64,000 bases of DNA from Caldilineaceae bacterium (GCA_022842065.1 JALHQH010000021.1:1-64000); one strand, 5' to 3'; positions 41,730 through 51,087 are shown, counted from the first letter of the stretch. Notes: a model not told the origin generated them from the letters alone. Numbers and translations: made by a program.

Positions 41730-42551
41730 ATGAAACAAGTTGCGCCCTTACGCTACGACGTCATCTTCAAAAAAGCGTTTAGCGATCCCGAAATTTTTAC
41801 CGCCTTTGTCGAGGCAGTCTTGGGCATCAAGCTTGAGATCGACAAGGTGGAGACCGAAAAATCCTTCGCACCGCCGATTGGTCGGGTCGCGTCACGCTTC
41901 GATCTCTTTGCCGAAGATGTGAAGAATCGGATCATTGTTGATATTCAACATGTGCGCTTTGAGGATCATTACGATGCCTTCCTCCATTATCACTGCGCCG
42001 CGATCCTAGAACAGATTATCAAAGCCGAAAATTACCGGCCACAGTTGGCGGTCTACAGCATCATCGTCTTGACCAGCGGCGATAAACACAAAGTTGATTG
42101 GGCGAGTATCGATTTCGATCCCAAGACGCGTGCCGGCAAAAGTCTCGGTGAGATCCCGCATAAAGTCGTCTATCTCTGCCCCAAGTATGCTACTGAGGAA
42201 ACGCCTGCCCCCCTGCGCGAATGGCTACGCGCGATCGATGACACGCTAGACTCGCAGGTGGACGAAGCAACCTATCAACATCCCCTGATTCGGCGCATTT
42301 TTGACCACATCGAGCAGGATCAAGTTTCCCCCGAAGAGCGCTTCCGGATGATCGAGGAGTATAACCAGGAACAATACAAGCGTGCCCTGGCCCAAGAAGC
42401 GAAAGCGGAAGGTAAAGCGGAAGGTAAAGCGGAGGGGGAAACTGAAGCAAAAATTATGATTGCGCGTTCACTACTGGCTGAAGGTGCGAGCATTGATTTG
42501 ATTGCCAAGGTTACGGACTTGAACATAGAAGAGATTCGCGCCTTAAAGTAA
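41730..42551 (+). CDS. Rpn-family recombination-promoting nuclease / PD-(D/E)XK putative transposase
   Basis: A 273-residue protein. YDVIFKKAFSDPEIFTAFVEA opens the domain; the nuclease core is SRFDLFAEDVKNRIIVDIQHV (Asp and an atypical D-x-Q in the D/E-x-K place), followed by HYDAFLHYHCAAILEQI, typical of PF12784-like proteins. The tail carries a short tandem repeat (AKAEGKAEGKAEGETEAK, from 12-bp DNA repeats) and ends SIDLIAKVTDLNIEEIRAL, as in many Rpn tails. AGGAGG stands 12 nt before ATG 41730. It is probably a selfish or recombination-associated nuclease, distantly related to the protein at 17350. Confidence 0.75.
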   Translation: MKQVAPLRYDVIFKKAFSDPEIFTAFVEAVLGIKLEIDKVETEKSFAPPIGRVASRFDLFAEDVKNRIIVDIQHVRFEDHYDAFLHYHCAAILEQIIKAENYRPQLAVYSIIVLTSGDKHKVDWASIDFDPKTRAGKSLGEIPHKVVYLCPKYATEETPAPLREWLRAIDDTLDSQVDEATYQHPLIRRIFDHIEQDQVSPEERFRMIEEYNQEQYKRALAQEAKAEGKAEGKAEGETEAKIMIARSLLAEGASIDLIAKVTDLNIEEIRALK

Positions 42552-42679
42552 CGACTACCTGCGCCCTAAGCGCGCCCAAAAGGTTCCCAGGATAGGCGCG
42601 CGCCTCAACTTAGGAAGGGAAGGTCGTCGATCTCCGCCCCTAAACTGGGAAACGGGTGACTTGGTCGTTACAATTTTTC

Positions 42680-43654
42680 TTACGCCATCATGATCACCAC
42701 ATGGCCCGTTTTGCAGCCTTGTTCAACATAGCGGTGCGCATCGGCCACTTGCGCCAACCCATAACTTTTGTCAATCACTGCTTTCAGCTTACCGGCCTCG
42801 ATCAGATCTTTGAGGAAGAGCAGATCGGCCATTTTATAGTCGGCCAACGTGGTGATGACCTGCTTGTCAGTGGTCAGCGAAGTCCACCGCCCTCTGATCG
42901 TGCCTGGCAGCGTTGGATTACCTAACACATAGCGTCCGTTTGGTTTGAGTGATTGGAGGCTGCGTGCATATGAACTCTTACCCACCACGTCGATAATCAC
43001 ATCGTAGCGCTCCCCGCTTTGGGTAAAATCAATTTGCTTGTAATCGATCACATGGTCGGCACCAATCGCACGTAACATCGCCAATTTGGGGGCGCTGTCC
43101 ACGCAGGTCACTTCCGCCCCCCACGCTTTGGCGAGCTGCACCGTATAATTGCCGATACTGCCGCCGGCACCGTTGATCAAGAGCCTTTCCCCCGCTTGGA
43201 CCTTTGCGGCACGCAGAAAATGCAACGCGCTTAAGCCCCCGGTCGGGATGGTGGCGGCTTCCGCAAAGCTCATATTGGCCGGTTTTGTTAGGATCGGATA
43301 GCTTTCTGGCAGACAAGTATACTCGGCATATGCGCCAAAACGCAGCAGGGGTGCAGCAAAGACCTGATCACCGGGCTGAAAACGGGTGACTGCGCGACCG
43401 ATAGCGACAATCTCCCCCGCCAACTCTTGGCCAAGGATGGTGAGTCTTTGCGGCTTCACAATTCCCACATAGAGCCACAACGGCAGGCGATACAAAATTG
43501 GCACCTTTAAGGCGCGCAACTCACAGTCGCCGGCGGTTACAGTTGCGGCATGAACTTTAATCAGCACTTCGTTATCTTTGGGCGTCGGTTTAGGGACATC
43601 TTGGAGTTGAAGCACAGCCGGTGGGCCGTAGGCAGTCCATACCATTGCTTTCAT
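42680..43654 (-). CDS. MDR oxidoreductase (NADPH quinone reductase-like), copy 1
   Basis: A zinc-independent medium-chain dehydrogenase/reductase of 324 residues. GroES-like N-terminus (MKAMVWTAYGPPAVLQLQDV) and Rossmann domain with INGAGGSIGNYTVQLAKAWG. The structural and catalytic zinc cysteines are missing, placing it with quinone/alkenal reductases. Its ATG overlaps the stop of the preceding gene by 4 nt, so the two are coupled. The substrate is unknown. Confidence 0.83.
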   Translation of the reverse strand: MKAMVWTAYGPPAVLQLQDVPKPTPKDNEVLIKVHAATVTAGDCELRALKVPILYRLPLWLYVGIVKPQRLTILGQELAGEIVAIGRAVTRFQPGDQVFAAPLLRFGAYAEYTCLPESYPILTKPANMSFAEAATIPTGGLSALHFLRAAKVQAGERLLINGAGGSIGNYTVQLAKAWGAEVTCVDSAPKLAMLRAIGADHVIDYKQIDFTQSGERYDVIIDVVGKSSYARSLQSLKPNGRYVLGNPTLPGTIRGRWTSLTTDKQVITTLADYKMADLLFLKDLIEAGKLKAVIDKSYGLAQVADAHRYVEQGCKTGHVVIMMA

Positions 43655-44670
43655 GCGTTTTCTCCCAAATTGTTTGGTACCACAGTGATGACTACATTGC
43701 CCTTTTTGTGTCCTGTTTCAACATAGCGGTGCGCCTCGGCAACTTGTGCCAACGCAAAGCTGCGATCAATCACCGCTTTGAGTTGCCCCGCCTCTACCAG
43801 ATCTTTAATGTGGGTCAGATCGGCCACACTTTCGGTTGACAAGGCGCAAATCACTTTCGGGCCGGCCGCCCTGGCGGTCATGAGCATTTGCCAGAGTTGC
43901 GGCGTCTTAAAGCTGGCTAAGAGATAGCGCCCATTGGCTGTGAGCGAGTTTTTGACCCGTGCAAATGAACTCCGCCCCATGATGTCAAAGACCACGTCGT
44001 ATTTCTCGCCGTTTTGCGTAAAATCTTCTTTGGTGTAATCGATGACATAATCTGCACCCAAGGTTTTCACCAACGCCAGGCGGGGGGTGCTGCAGACCCC
44101 CGTCACCTCGGCGCCGTAGTGTTTGGCCAGTTGCACCCCATAGGAGCCGATCCCGCCCGAAGCGCCGTTGATCAGGATTTTTTGTCCCGGCTGTAAATTT
44201 ACTTTGCGCAAGAGATTCAAGGCGGTCATTGCGCCATAAGGGACGGTTGCCGCTTCGGCAAAGGTCATATTGACCGGCTTCAGCGCAACCAAGCCGGTTT
44301 CGGGCATGGCGAGATACTCGGCATTGGCGCCAAAGGCCGGCCCCCGATAGCCAAAAACCTGATCCCCTAACTGGAAGCGCGTGACCTTGTCACCCACGGC
44401 GGTCACTGCCCCGGCGAATTCCGCGCCCAGGATGTTGATCTTGGGTTTATTGAAGCCAAAGATCATGCGGGCCGCAAACCACATGGGCAGCGGCATGGAA
44501 AACTGGCTGGGCGCAATCGCCTTGAAGTTGCGCGTCCACAGATCGCCGACATTGACGGTGGTAGCATGGATTTTGATCAAGATTTCATTCGCCTTGGGCA
44601 CAGGCGTTGCCACCTCGGTCAGCTTGAGCACATCGGGCGAACCATATTCAGTGAAGGTAACGGCTTTCAT
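43651..44670 (-). CDS. MDR oxidoreductase (NADPH quinone reductase-like), copy 2
   Basis: A 339-residue paralogue of its neighbours: MKAVTFTEYGSPDVLKLTEV, then INGASGGIGSYGVQLAKHYG and VIDYTKEDFTQNG. Zinc ligands are absent. GGGAG precedes the ATG. It is upstream of, and translationally coupled to, the gene at 42680. Together with the gene at 44831 it forms a run of three related reductases, probably produced by tandem duplication. Confidence 0.85.
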   Translation of the reverse strand: MKAVTFTEYGSPDVLKLTEVATPVPKANEILIKIHATTVNVGDLWTRNFKAIAPSQFSMPLPMWFAARMIFGFNKPKINILGAEFAGAVTAVGDKVTRFQLGDQVFGYRGPAFGANAEYLAMPETGLVALKPVNMTFAEAATVPYGAMTALNLLRKVNLQPGQKILINGASGGIGSYGVQLAKHYGAEVTGVCSTPRLALVKTLGADYVIDYTKEDFTQNGEKYDVVFDIMGRSSFARVKNSLTANGRYLLASFKTPQLWQMLMTARAAGPKVICALSTESVADLTHIKDLVEAGQLKAVIDRSFALAQVAEAHRYVETGHKKGNVVITVVPNNLGENA

Positions 44671-44803
44671 GGAGTTTCTCCCCAGTGATTAGTTCTACAA
44701 CGTTAAATTGGTCGTTGTGCTGCGTTGTGTCTAGCTGGTCTGTAACCAACGGCTGAGGCTGACACCGCTGGTCACGGAGCGGCTAGGCACATAATTTGCG
44801 TTG

Positions 44804-44835
44804 TCGGATTAGGGTCGGATTAGGGTCGGATTAGG
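44804..44835. repeat. Three tandem copies of TCGGATTAGGG
   Basis: An 11-bp unit is repeated almost three times and runs over the stop codon of the reductase gene ending at 44831. Confidence 0.7.
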
Positions 44836-45799
44836 CTTGGCCGTCATCGACCACCGTGATGATGACTTTCCCGCGCGCACGACTTGTTTCCAGATAGCGG
44901 ATGGCGTCAGCCGTCTGCGCCAGCGGATAACATCGATCAAGCACGGGGACGACCTTGCCGGATTCTAGTAACGCTTTGATCAGCAGCAGATCTTTCTGGT
45001 TGGGTTGCGCCAAGAAGTTGCTGATCTTCTGCGGCCCCCTTGCGCCCAGGAGGATGACTTGGAATAAACGACGCATGGTTGTAAAGCCAGCCACAGCACA
45101 AATACCCGCCGGCGTTAAGGCGCGTCGATAATCGGCGACCGAACGATTGCCAATCGCGTCAAAAATCAGGTCGTACTTATGGCCGGTTCGGGCAAAATCA
45201 GTTTGTGTGTAATCAATCACCGAGTCAGCCCCCAGCGAACGCACCAGCTCGACATTACGTGTGCTGCACACACCGGTCACTTGTGCGCCAAAGGCTTTGG
45301 CCATTTGCACCGCAAAGGTGCCAACCCCGCCCGATGCGCCATTGATCAACACCTGCTGCCCCGCCTGCAGGTGGCCCTTATCACACAGCCCTTGCAGCGC
45401 CGTAAAGGCAGCAACGGGGACCGCGGCGGCGGCGGCAAAAGAAAGATTGGCCGGCTTCGGCGCTAATGCCGTGGCACGAGCACAGACATACTCGGCGAAG
45501 CCACCCGCGCCAATCTCGCCAAAGACATCATCCCCCGGCATAAATTCTTTAACTTGCGACCCAACTGCCACTACCCGCCCGGCGATGTCGGCCCCAAGGC
45601 GCCCATCCTTTGGCTTTTGCAGCCCATCCGACAGGCGGACCAAGAAAGGCTCAGCGCGCATTTTATGCCAATCCAGGGGATTGGCGGCAGCGGCATGAAC
45701 TTTGACCAGCACTTCGTTTTCTTTGGGGGTCGGTTTTTCTACCTCTGTGAACTGAAGTACATCCGGTGAGCCATATTTTGTATAGACAATTGCTTTCAT
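44831..45799 (-). CDS. MDR oxidoreductase (NADPH quinone reductase-like), copy 3
   Basis: A 322-residue enzyme with MKAIVYTKYGSPDVLQFTEV, HAAAANPLDWHKMRAEPFLVR and INGASGGVGTFAVQMAKAFG. This subtype (NPLDWH) is closer to the reductase at 51291 than to the two following copies. GGGAGG precedes the ATG. It is first of the three-reductase run and follows the DUF6326 gene on the same strand, separated by an inverted repeat. Confidence 0.85.
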   Translation of the reverse strand: MKAIVYTKYGSPDVLQFTEVEKPTPKENEVLVKVHAAAANPLDWHKMRAEPFLVRLSDGLQKPKDGRLGADIAGRVVAVGSQVKEFMPGDDVFGEIGAGGFAEYVCARATALAPKPANLSFAAAAAVPVAAFTALQGLCDKGHLQAGQQVLINGASGGVGTFAVQMAKAFGAQVTGVCSTRNVELVRSLGADSVIDYTQTDFARTGHKYDLIFDAIGNRSVADYRRALTPAGICAVAGFTTMRRLFQVILLGARGPQKISNFLAQPNQKDLLLIKALLESGKVVPVLDRCYPLAQTADAIRYLETSRARGKVIITVVDDGQA

Positions 45800-45853
45800 T
45801 AAGCTTCCTCCCGATTTGTTTTGGTTAGTTTTTGTTGCGAAAGAGCTTGATCA

Positions 45854-45943
45854 CCGCCAAGGTCGCGAAGAGCGCAAAGATTCGCAAAGGGTTTTCTCTG
45901 AAGTTTCTTTGCGATCCCTTTGCGCTCTTCGCGACCTTGGCGG
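45854..45943. repeat. Inverted repeat with perfect 26-bp arms
   Basis: The arms start CCGCCAAGGTCGCGAAG and are separated by 38 nt that themselves pair partly (TTCGCAAAG/CTTTGCGA). It lies between two genes of one module and may be a terminator or a dispersed element. Confidence 0.8.
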
Positions 45944-45972
45944 TAGAAATCGCGTTTCGCAACAAGAACTAG

Positions 45973-46422
45973 TTAGGCCAGATTATCATCAGCCACGGTG
46001 GCCGATTTAGGCCACTGCCAGGCATACCCCATGATCAGCAGCGTCAACACGATTTCGACCACTCCGGTCGTGATATAGTAAGCCCAGCTCTCCCCAATCA
46101 AATTGCTGATGTTGACCAACGTATAGAGCACACCACAGAGCAGATTGGTCCAGCGATTCACCCCAGCCGGCAAGGCAAGCGACAGAAAAACCATTACACT
46201 CGGGATCGCCATTAAGATGGCCGCGGACAATAACCCTGCTTGCGTCACGGGAAAAGGGCCCATCATGCCGGCCGTGATTTCCTCGATATGTCCGGGCCGA
46301 TAAAATGAGAGGATGTCCGCATATACATATAAAAACATAAGCGCCACCCATAAGGTAGCCAATTTCAGCTTGACATTGATCTGTACATCGGCCATTTCCG
46401 TACTTTTTTTGGTTGCAATCAT
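45973..46422 (-). CDS. DUF6326 family four-helix membrane protein
   Basis: The protein has 149 residues. The motif LKLATLWVALMFLYVYADIL followed by SFYRPGHIEEITAGMMGPFPVTQ is typical of DUF6326. Four transmembrane helices are evident, ending with WQWPKSATVADDNLA. The ATG at 46422 overlaps the stop of the upstream gene (ATGA), so the two are co-translated. The function of the family is unknown. Confidence 0.8.
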   Translation of the reverse strand: MIATKKSTEMADVQINVKLKLATLWVALMFLYVYADILSFYRPGHIEEITAGMMGPFPVTQAGLLSAAILMAIPSVMVFLSLALPAGVNRWTNLLCGVLYTLVNISNLIGESWAYYITTGVVEIVLTLLIMGYAWQWPKSATVADDNLA

Positions 46423-46727
46423 ATCGATGACTCCTTCTTTGCCTGCGATTGATCCGTTTCCTGGCACGCGGCTGCAGCCGCCTGGACGGGTTGCAGCGGC
46501 AGCACCGCAACTAAGGGAATCCCCAAATCACGCACTTTTTTGAGCAAACCATACAACGCAGCCTGATCAACGATCGGGCCGGTTAACAGCGTATCACCCT
46601 GCGCAGTCAGGGTGATGGCCAAGCCATCAAACCACCCGCTCCATTCTCCCCCCAGTTGACCTGCGATCTGGATTTGATAGACCACGGGTTGCGCTAGTTC
46701 CATTTTTTTGTTGCGATTGTTTGCCAT
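46419..46727 (-). CDS. Small protein of the 'QIRVxG..WSxWFxGL' family, paralogue of the gene at 54095
   Basis: A 102-residue cytoplasmic protein. The core YQIQIAGQLGGEWSGWFDGL, TLLTGPIVDQAALYGLLKKV and RDLGIPL is nearly the same as in the 89-aa protein at 54095. No enzyme motif is seen. In both places it sits between a MalT-type regulator and membrane-protein/MDR genes, so it probably belongs to the regulated module. The C-terminal tail (AAAAACQETDQSQAKKESS) is unstructured. Confidence 0.7.
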   Translation of the reverse strand: MANNRNKKMELAQPVVYQIQIAGQLGGEWSGWFDGLAITLTAQGDTLLTGPIVDQAALYGLLKKVRDLGIPLVAVLPLQPVQAAAAACQETDQSQAKKESSI

Positions 46728-46860
46728 ACGCTTGCCCCTACCAGGTTGGAGGCGGCCAGCATGCCACGCTCGGTGGAGACGCTGGCTTATTGTTCACTTT
46801 GCGAACTGTTACTAAAGAGTATAGCAGCAAGCAGGGAGTGGCGTATAGCGCCGAAAGTAT

Positions 46861-46917
46861 GGTTAGAGGTATTGTTTTTTGCAGGTAGTACGGTTTGAGG
46901 TATTGTTGTTGGGCAGG
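46861..46917. promoter_or_regulatory. Two 25-bp direct repeats upstream of module 1
   Basis: GGTTAGAGGTATTGTT and GGTTTGAGGTATTGTT, each continuing with a TTKGCAGG-like end, are spaced 31 bp start to start (three helical turns). They lie about 135 bp upstream of the first gene of the minus-strand module, as an activator site would. Confidence 0.45.
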
Positions 46918-47033
46918 ATGCGCTGAACCGATTGCGGAGGCAACATGACACGGCGTTGCCTCCACTATGAAGCTTCAACCCTCTTCCTGGGGCCTTACGA
47001 TCGCTAGTAGAGCGTTACTCAAGTTTTGATAAT

Positions 47034-47138
47034 TTAGCCACGGAGTGGCGACTGATGGTAGCCCAGCCTTTTAAGGCTGGCGTCCTGGATCCGCAGGTTG
47101 AAACCTGCGTCTACCATCAGTCGCCACTCCGTGGCTAA
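47034..47138. repeat. Nested palindrome: 28-bp arms enclosing two inner hairpins
   Basis: Outer perfect 28-bp arms start TTAGCCACGGAGTGGCGAC. Inside are two perfect 18-bp palindromes, CCAGCCTTTTAAGGCTGG and CGCAGGTTGAAACCTGCG. Folded, it gives a three-way junction. It fills the gap between the phytanoyl-CoA dioxygenase-like gene and module 1. The rest of 46728-47234 shows no gene. Confidence 0.85.
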
Positions 47139-47234
47139 GTCATCAGAATTCCCTTGACACAGTAGAGTCGTGCCAAGCTGGTCACGGGCCAGCTTGGCAC
47201 GAGTGAGCGATTGGCTTATTTACGCCCTCGTGTA

Positions 47235-48161
47235 CTAGCGGACACCACCAATCAGATTGCTCCGTGGCTCTGGATCTTTCGGACGGGTGCCGTTGTCACA
47301 GCCCCCTTCCCCGCTGGGGCGGAGCGAAGGCTTAGCTAAATCTTCCAGCCCCTTCCAGGCATAAGGGTCCTTGCCGGCGATCATCACAATATCACGGTAA
47401 TCGGTCACGGCCATGCCCTCACCCTCTTTGGGGCGCCGCCAGGGCAACAAAGACTCAGCACTCATATAGTGATTGACCAGCACGCGCCGATAGCCGCTTT
47501 TGGCATAATTGGGCAAAGAGCGGTGGAGCAGGTAACCATTAAAGAAGACAATGGCCCCCGCCTTTACTTCCACGGGGATGGCATCTTCATCTTGATAGGG
47601 GAAATCATAACTCTCGGTGCCACAATCAAAACGGGGATCATTCTGCGCGCCAAAAGGCCAGATGACGCCCGCTTTGTGCGAGCCGGGAATCACCCACAGA
47701 CCGCCATTTTCCACTGTGGCATCATCAAGGGCAATCCAACCCCCGGTTAAGCTGCGGTCGCGGGTGGGAATGGCCCACTCATCCTGATGCCACGCCTGCC
47801 CTGGCTTGCCCGACGCCTTGATAAAGAGCATTGACTGCATACATTTTACATTCGGGCCGATGATCTTGGTCAGGACATCGACGATGGTCGGATGGGCCAA
47901 ATGATGTTCCATCAGCGGCGAAATTTTATGGGGAAAGTGAATGCACAGATAGTTGCGCAACACCTCCGCTTCCGTTGCCCCGGCCGGCGGTGGCTCGTAA
48001 TTGCGGATATCGGTGCCCCGATCCCCCCGGCAAATGGTGGTGGTTTCCGCCCGCAGTTCGGCTAGCTCGGTCGGGCTTAACGCATTCTCCACGATCAGAT
48101 AGCCGTTTTCGGCGTAAAAGGCGGCATGTTCAGCCGTAATTTCGGGATATGTGTGACTCAT
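47235..48161 (-). CDS. Phytanoyl-CoA dioxygenase (PhyH) family protein
   Basis: A non-haem Fe(II)/2-oxoglutarate oxygenase of 308 residues. The iron-binding facial triad is visible: H-x-D in QAWHQDEWAIP and the distal His in FFNGYLLHRSLPNYA, followed by the oxoglutarate-binding Arg in SGYRRVLVNHY. The N-terminus (YPEITAEHAAFYAENGYLIV) is typical of PhyH. It lies directly downstream of a MalT-type regulator (118 nt). The substrate is unknown; this family hydroxylates many small molecules. Confidence 0.87.
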   Translation of the reverse strand: MSHTYPEITAEHAAFYAENGYLIVENALSPTELAELRAETTTICRGDRGTDIRNYEPPPAGATEAEVLRNYLCIHFPHKISPLMEHHLAHPTIVDVLTKIIGPNVKCMQSMLFIKASGKPGQAWHQDEWAIPTRDRSLTGGWIALDDATVENGGLWVIPGSHKAGVIWPFGAQNDPRFDCGTESYDFPYQDEDAIPVEVKAGAIVFFNGYLLHRSLPNYAKSGYRRVLVNHYMSAESLLPWRRPKEGEGMAVTDYRDIVMIAGKDPYAWKGLEDLAKPSLRPSGEGGCDNGTRPKDPEPRSNLIGGVR

Positions 48162-48279
48162 AAAACAATCGCTCCTGTATGATGATGATGACTAGATCAA
48201 ACAAAGTGACAAAAAACTGCTGCGCATTCAGGAACATTGCGCTGACTGTCCTGCGCGCGTACACACCTAATGCCGCGAC

Positions 48280-51036
48280 CTACAACAACCCCAATGCGCG
48301 TCCACGTGCCACCGCCTCGGTGCGCCGTTGCACCTGTAATTTGTCAAAGATCAGCCGGTTATGCCCCTTTACGGTACTCAAGGCCAGGAAAAGCTTTTCG
48401 CTAATTTCCTGATTCGAGAGCCCCTGCGCAATGAGTTGGAGCACTTCCACCTCGCGCGGGCTTAATGGCGCAACCACAGACGACACGTCGGGGGCGAGCG
48501 GTGGGGAATCGACTGGCAGCTCAAAGGTGGCGAGCAGTTGCTGGACATAGGCCTGCTCCCCGCCACCTGCCGCCTTCACCCTTGTCAATAGCGCGGCCAT
48601 GGGTGGCCCCTCGTCTACAAAAAGGCGGATAAAACCACTCGGTGCGGCCAAACGCAGCGCCTCACCCATTGTTTGCAGCGCCAACACCGTTTCGTGATTG
48701 GCCTGGTGAGCAAGCGCCGTTAAGACCAACGCCTTGAGGGTTTCGTCGGCCCAGCCTTTGGCCGCCATCTGTTGGCGGAATGGCGTCAATTGCGCCAGCG
48801 CCGCGCCGGGATCGCCCTGTGCCAGGTGAACCCGGGCCTGACTGAGCGGGAGTTCATGAGGCAGCAACAGCTGGGCCGCCGCCGCCACCTGCCCCTGCCG
48901 GAGTAAACATTGCACTTGGAGGGCGGCCAGCTCGGCCAACTGCCGCTTGAAATGATGGCGGCGGGCGGCTTGTTCCGCCTGCGCCAACCGTGCCGCGGCC
49001 CCCGTCACATCGCCCTGGGCCAGTTGTAGGCGGGCGAGCAAGATCTCCCCCATCAGGGTGCGGTCACTGTGTTCGAGCGCTTGCGCCAGTTCGATACTCT
49101 GTTGGGCATGGGTTTGGGCCGCGGCCAGGTCATTCCACTCATACGCGATGCGCGCTAAACCCAGATAGGCAACCCCAGCATCCGGCAACAAATGCTCTCC
49201 GTAGAGTTCGATGGCGCGGCGGTAGCCCGCTGTGGCAGCGACCAGCTGGTTCTCAGCTTCCTGTAAACTGGCCAGCCCCATCGTCGCCATGATCGTGAAG
49301 ATGAGATTGCCCGACGCCTGACCGGTTGTAATGACTTCAGTGTAAAAGCGGCTCGCCGCGGCGCGCTCGCCCTTGAGGTGATGGGCAAAACCCAGTTTCC
49401 AGTTAGTCGAGGTACGGAACGCCAGGTTGTCGGGATGTAAATAGGCCAGGGCACGCTGCGAATAGGTGATAATGGCCTCAACCTGGTGCTGGCCAGCCGC
49501 CGCGGTAGCGCGGATGGCGGCAATCCGGCCAATCAAGTCTAGGGTTTTGGCATCGGGCTTGTCGGTTGCAGCCGTGGTTGCTGGACTGCGTGCTAACGCC
49601 GCTTCGGCCGCTTGCAGGGCCGGTTCGGCCTGGGTCGCTTGCCCCGTCACCAGTAAGGTCGAGGCATAGGCTGTCCACAGCATGGGCCAGGCATCCAGCA
49701 CGGTCGGCGGCAGCGACTTTAGCCAGGTCAGCACCGGGACGGCACCCCCCCGAAAGTGCAGCGGCATCCCGTTGCCTTCAATCAGTCGCTCGGCGCGACC
49801 GATATCATTAGCCGCGGTCGCATGGTGAAATGCTTCCAGTTCCAGGCCCTGCGCTTCGTACCACTGGCTGGCACGGATGTGCAAGTCGTTCACACTGTTC
49901 GCCGCAGTGCCATCCCCCACAGGTGATCCCAGTGGAGAGGAGGCAAGTGCTGCGTAACTTTGGTGCAGCCGCTGCCGCAGCAATTCGGCAAAGAGCTGGT
50001 GATAGCGATACCAACGCCGTTCGTTGTCCAGGGGAATGATAAAGAGGTTGGCTTGGTCCAGATAGGCGAGCAGCGCTTGACTATCAACGGCCAAGTCGCA
50101 CAGCAGCGCGGCGCAGAGGGGACCACACAGGCGGTCAAGGATCGAGGTCCGCAACAGGAAGGTCTGAATCTGTGGCGGCTGTTGATGCAGCACTTCTTCC
50201 ACCAGATAATCCATGACAAACCGATGGCTGCCGGTGAAAGATTCAATAAAGCTGTGCGTATCGTGATGGCCCTGCATGGAAATGGCGGCTAAGTGCAGGC
50301 CGGCCACCCAACCTTCGGTACGGGCTTCCAGGGCGGCAATCTCTGCGGGCGAAAGCTTTAGATCCATGACTTGGTTGAGAAAGGCAGCGGCTTCGGCAAG
50401 GGTAAAGCGCAAGTCGGTGATCCGCAGTTCGGTCAATTGGCCACGGGCACGGAAACGGGCCAGGGGCAGCGAGGGATCTTCACGCGTGGCGATGACCAGA
50501 TGCAGTTGGGGGGGCAGGTGTTCCAGCAGAAAAGTGAGGGCTTGGTCAACTGCTTTGGCCTCGATCACATGATAGTCATCAAGGACAAGCACGAATGGTC
50601 CGGCGAGGGTGGTGAGCTCATTGAGCAGGGCAGTCAGGATCACTTCCGTGGCTGGTGGCTGTGGGGATTGCAGCGCAGCCACCAGCCCTGTGCCAATCTG
50701 CGGCGCAACGGTCTGCAACACGGCGATCAGATAGAGCAGAAAACGCGTTGGGTCATTATCGCCTTCATCCAGTGATAGCCAAGCCACCGGCACATTTACG
50801 TCCTGCACGTTGGCGGAATTTCCCCGCGAGTCCTCATTCGCACCCGGCCGGCTGCCACGTAATTCATTGACCCATTCGCTCACCAACGTGGTCTTCCCAA
50901 AGCCGGCGGGGGCAGAAATGAGCGTCAGTTTGCGCTGCCGCCCCGCGTTCAACTGTGCCAGCAGCTGCGGACGGCGGACCGCCTGCGGGCGCAACGGGGG
51001 AATATAAAGTTTGGTCGCGAGAATGGGCGTAGACAT
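48280..51036 (-). CDS. MalT-type ATP-dependent LuxR regulator 1
   Basis: A 918-residue STAND-class transcriptional activator. The N-terminus LATKLYIPPLRPQAVRRPQL is the MalT start. The NTPase follows with Walker A APAGFGKTTLVSEW, Walker B LVLDDYHVIE and the winged-helix/arm region FVMDYLVEEVLHQQP. A long TPR-like sensor occupies about 400-830. The C-terminal LuxR helix-turn-helix is PLSPREVEVLQLIAQGLSNQ followed by EISEKLFLALSTVKGHNR. The inducer is unknown. I start at 51036 (MSTPIL); an upstream ATG at 51054 is possible. It is one of two paralogues in the window, each followed by related gene sets. Confidence 0.92.
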   Translation of the reverse strand: MSTPILATKLYIPPLRPQAVRRPQLLAQLNAGRQRKLTLISAPAGFGKTTLVSEWVNELRGSRPGANEDSRGNSANVQDVNVPVAWLSLDEGDNDPTRFLLYLIAVLQTVAPQIGTGLVAALQSPQPPATEVILTALLNELTTLAGPFVLVLDDYHVIEAKAVDQALTFLLEHLPPQLHLVIATREDPSLPLARFRARGQLTELRITDLRFTLAEAAAFLNQVMDLKLSPAEIAALEARTEGWVAGLHLAAISMQGHHDTHSFIESFTGSHRFVMDYLVEEVLHQQPPQIQTFLLRTSILDRLCGPLCAALLCDLAVDSQALLAYLDQANLFIIPLDNERRWYRYHQLFAELLRQRLHQSYAALASSPLGSPVGDGTAANSVNDLHIRASQWYEAQGLELEAFHHATAANDIGRAERLIEGNGMPLHFRGGAVPVLTWLKSLPPTVLDAWPMLWTAYASTLLVTGQATQAEPALQAAEAALARSPATTAATDKPDAKTLDLIGRIAAIRATAAAGQHQVEAIITYSQRALAYLHPDNLAFRTSTNWKLGFAHHLKGERAAASRFYTEVITTGQASGNLIFTIMATMGLASLQEAENQLVAATAGYRRAIELYGEHLLPDAGVAYLGLARIAYEWNDLAAAQTHAQQSIELAQALEHSDRTLMGEILLARLQLAQGDVTGAAARLAQAEQAARRHHFKRQLAELAALQVQCLLRQGQVAAAAQLLLPHELPLSQARVHLAQGDPGAALAQLTPFRQQMAAKGWADETLKALVLTALAHQANHETVLALQTMGEALRLAAPSGFIRLFVDEGPPMAALLTRVKAAGGGEQAYVQQLLATFELPVDSPPLAPDVSSVVAPLSPREVEVLQLIAQGLSNQEISEKLFLALSTVKGHNRLIFDKLQVQRRTEAVARGRALGLL

Positions 51037-51087
51037 ACGCCCATTATACCGCATGTGTCATCTGGCCGAAACTGCTTTATGCCCGCG

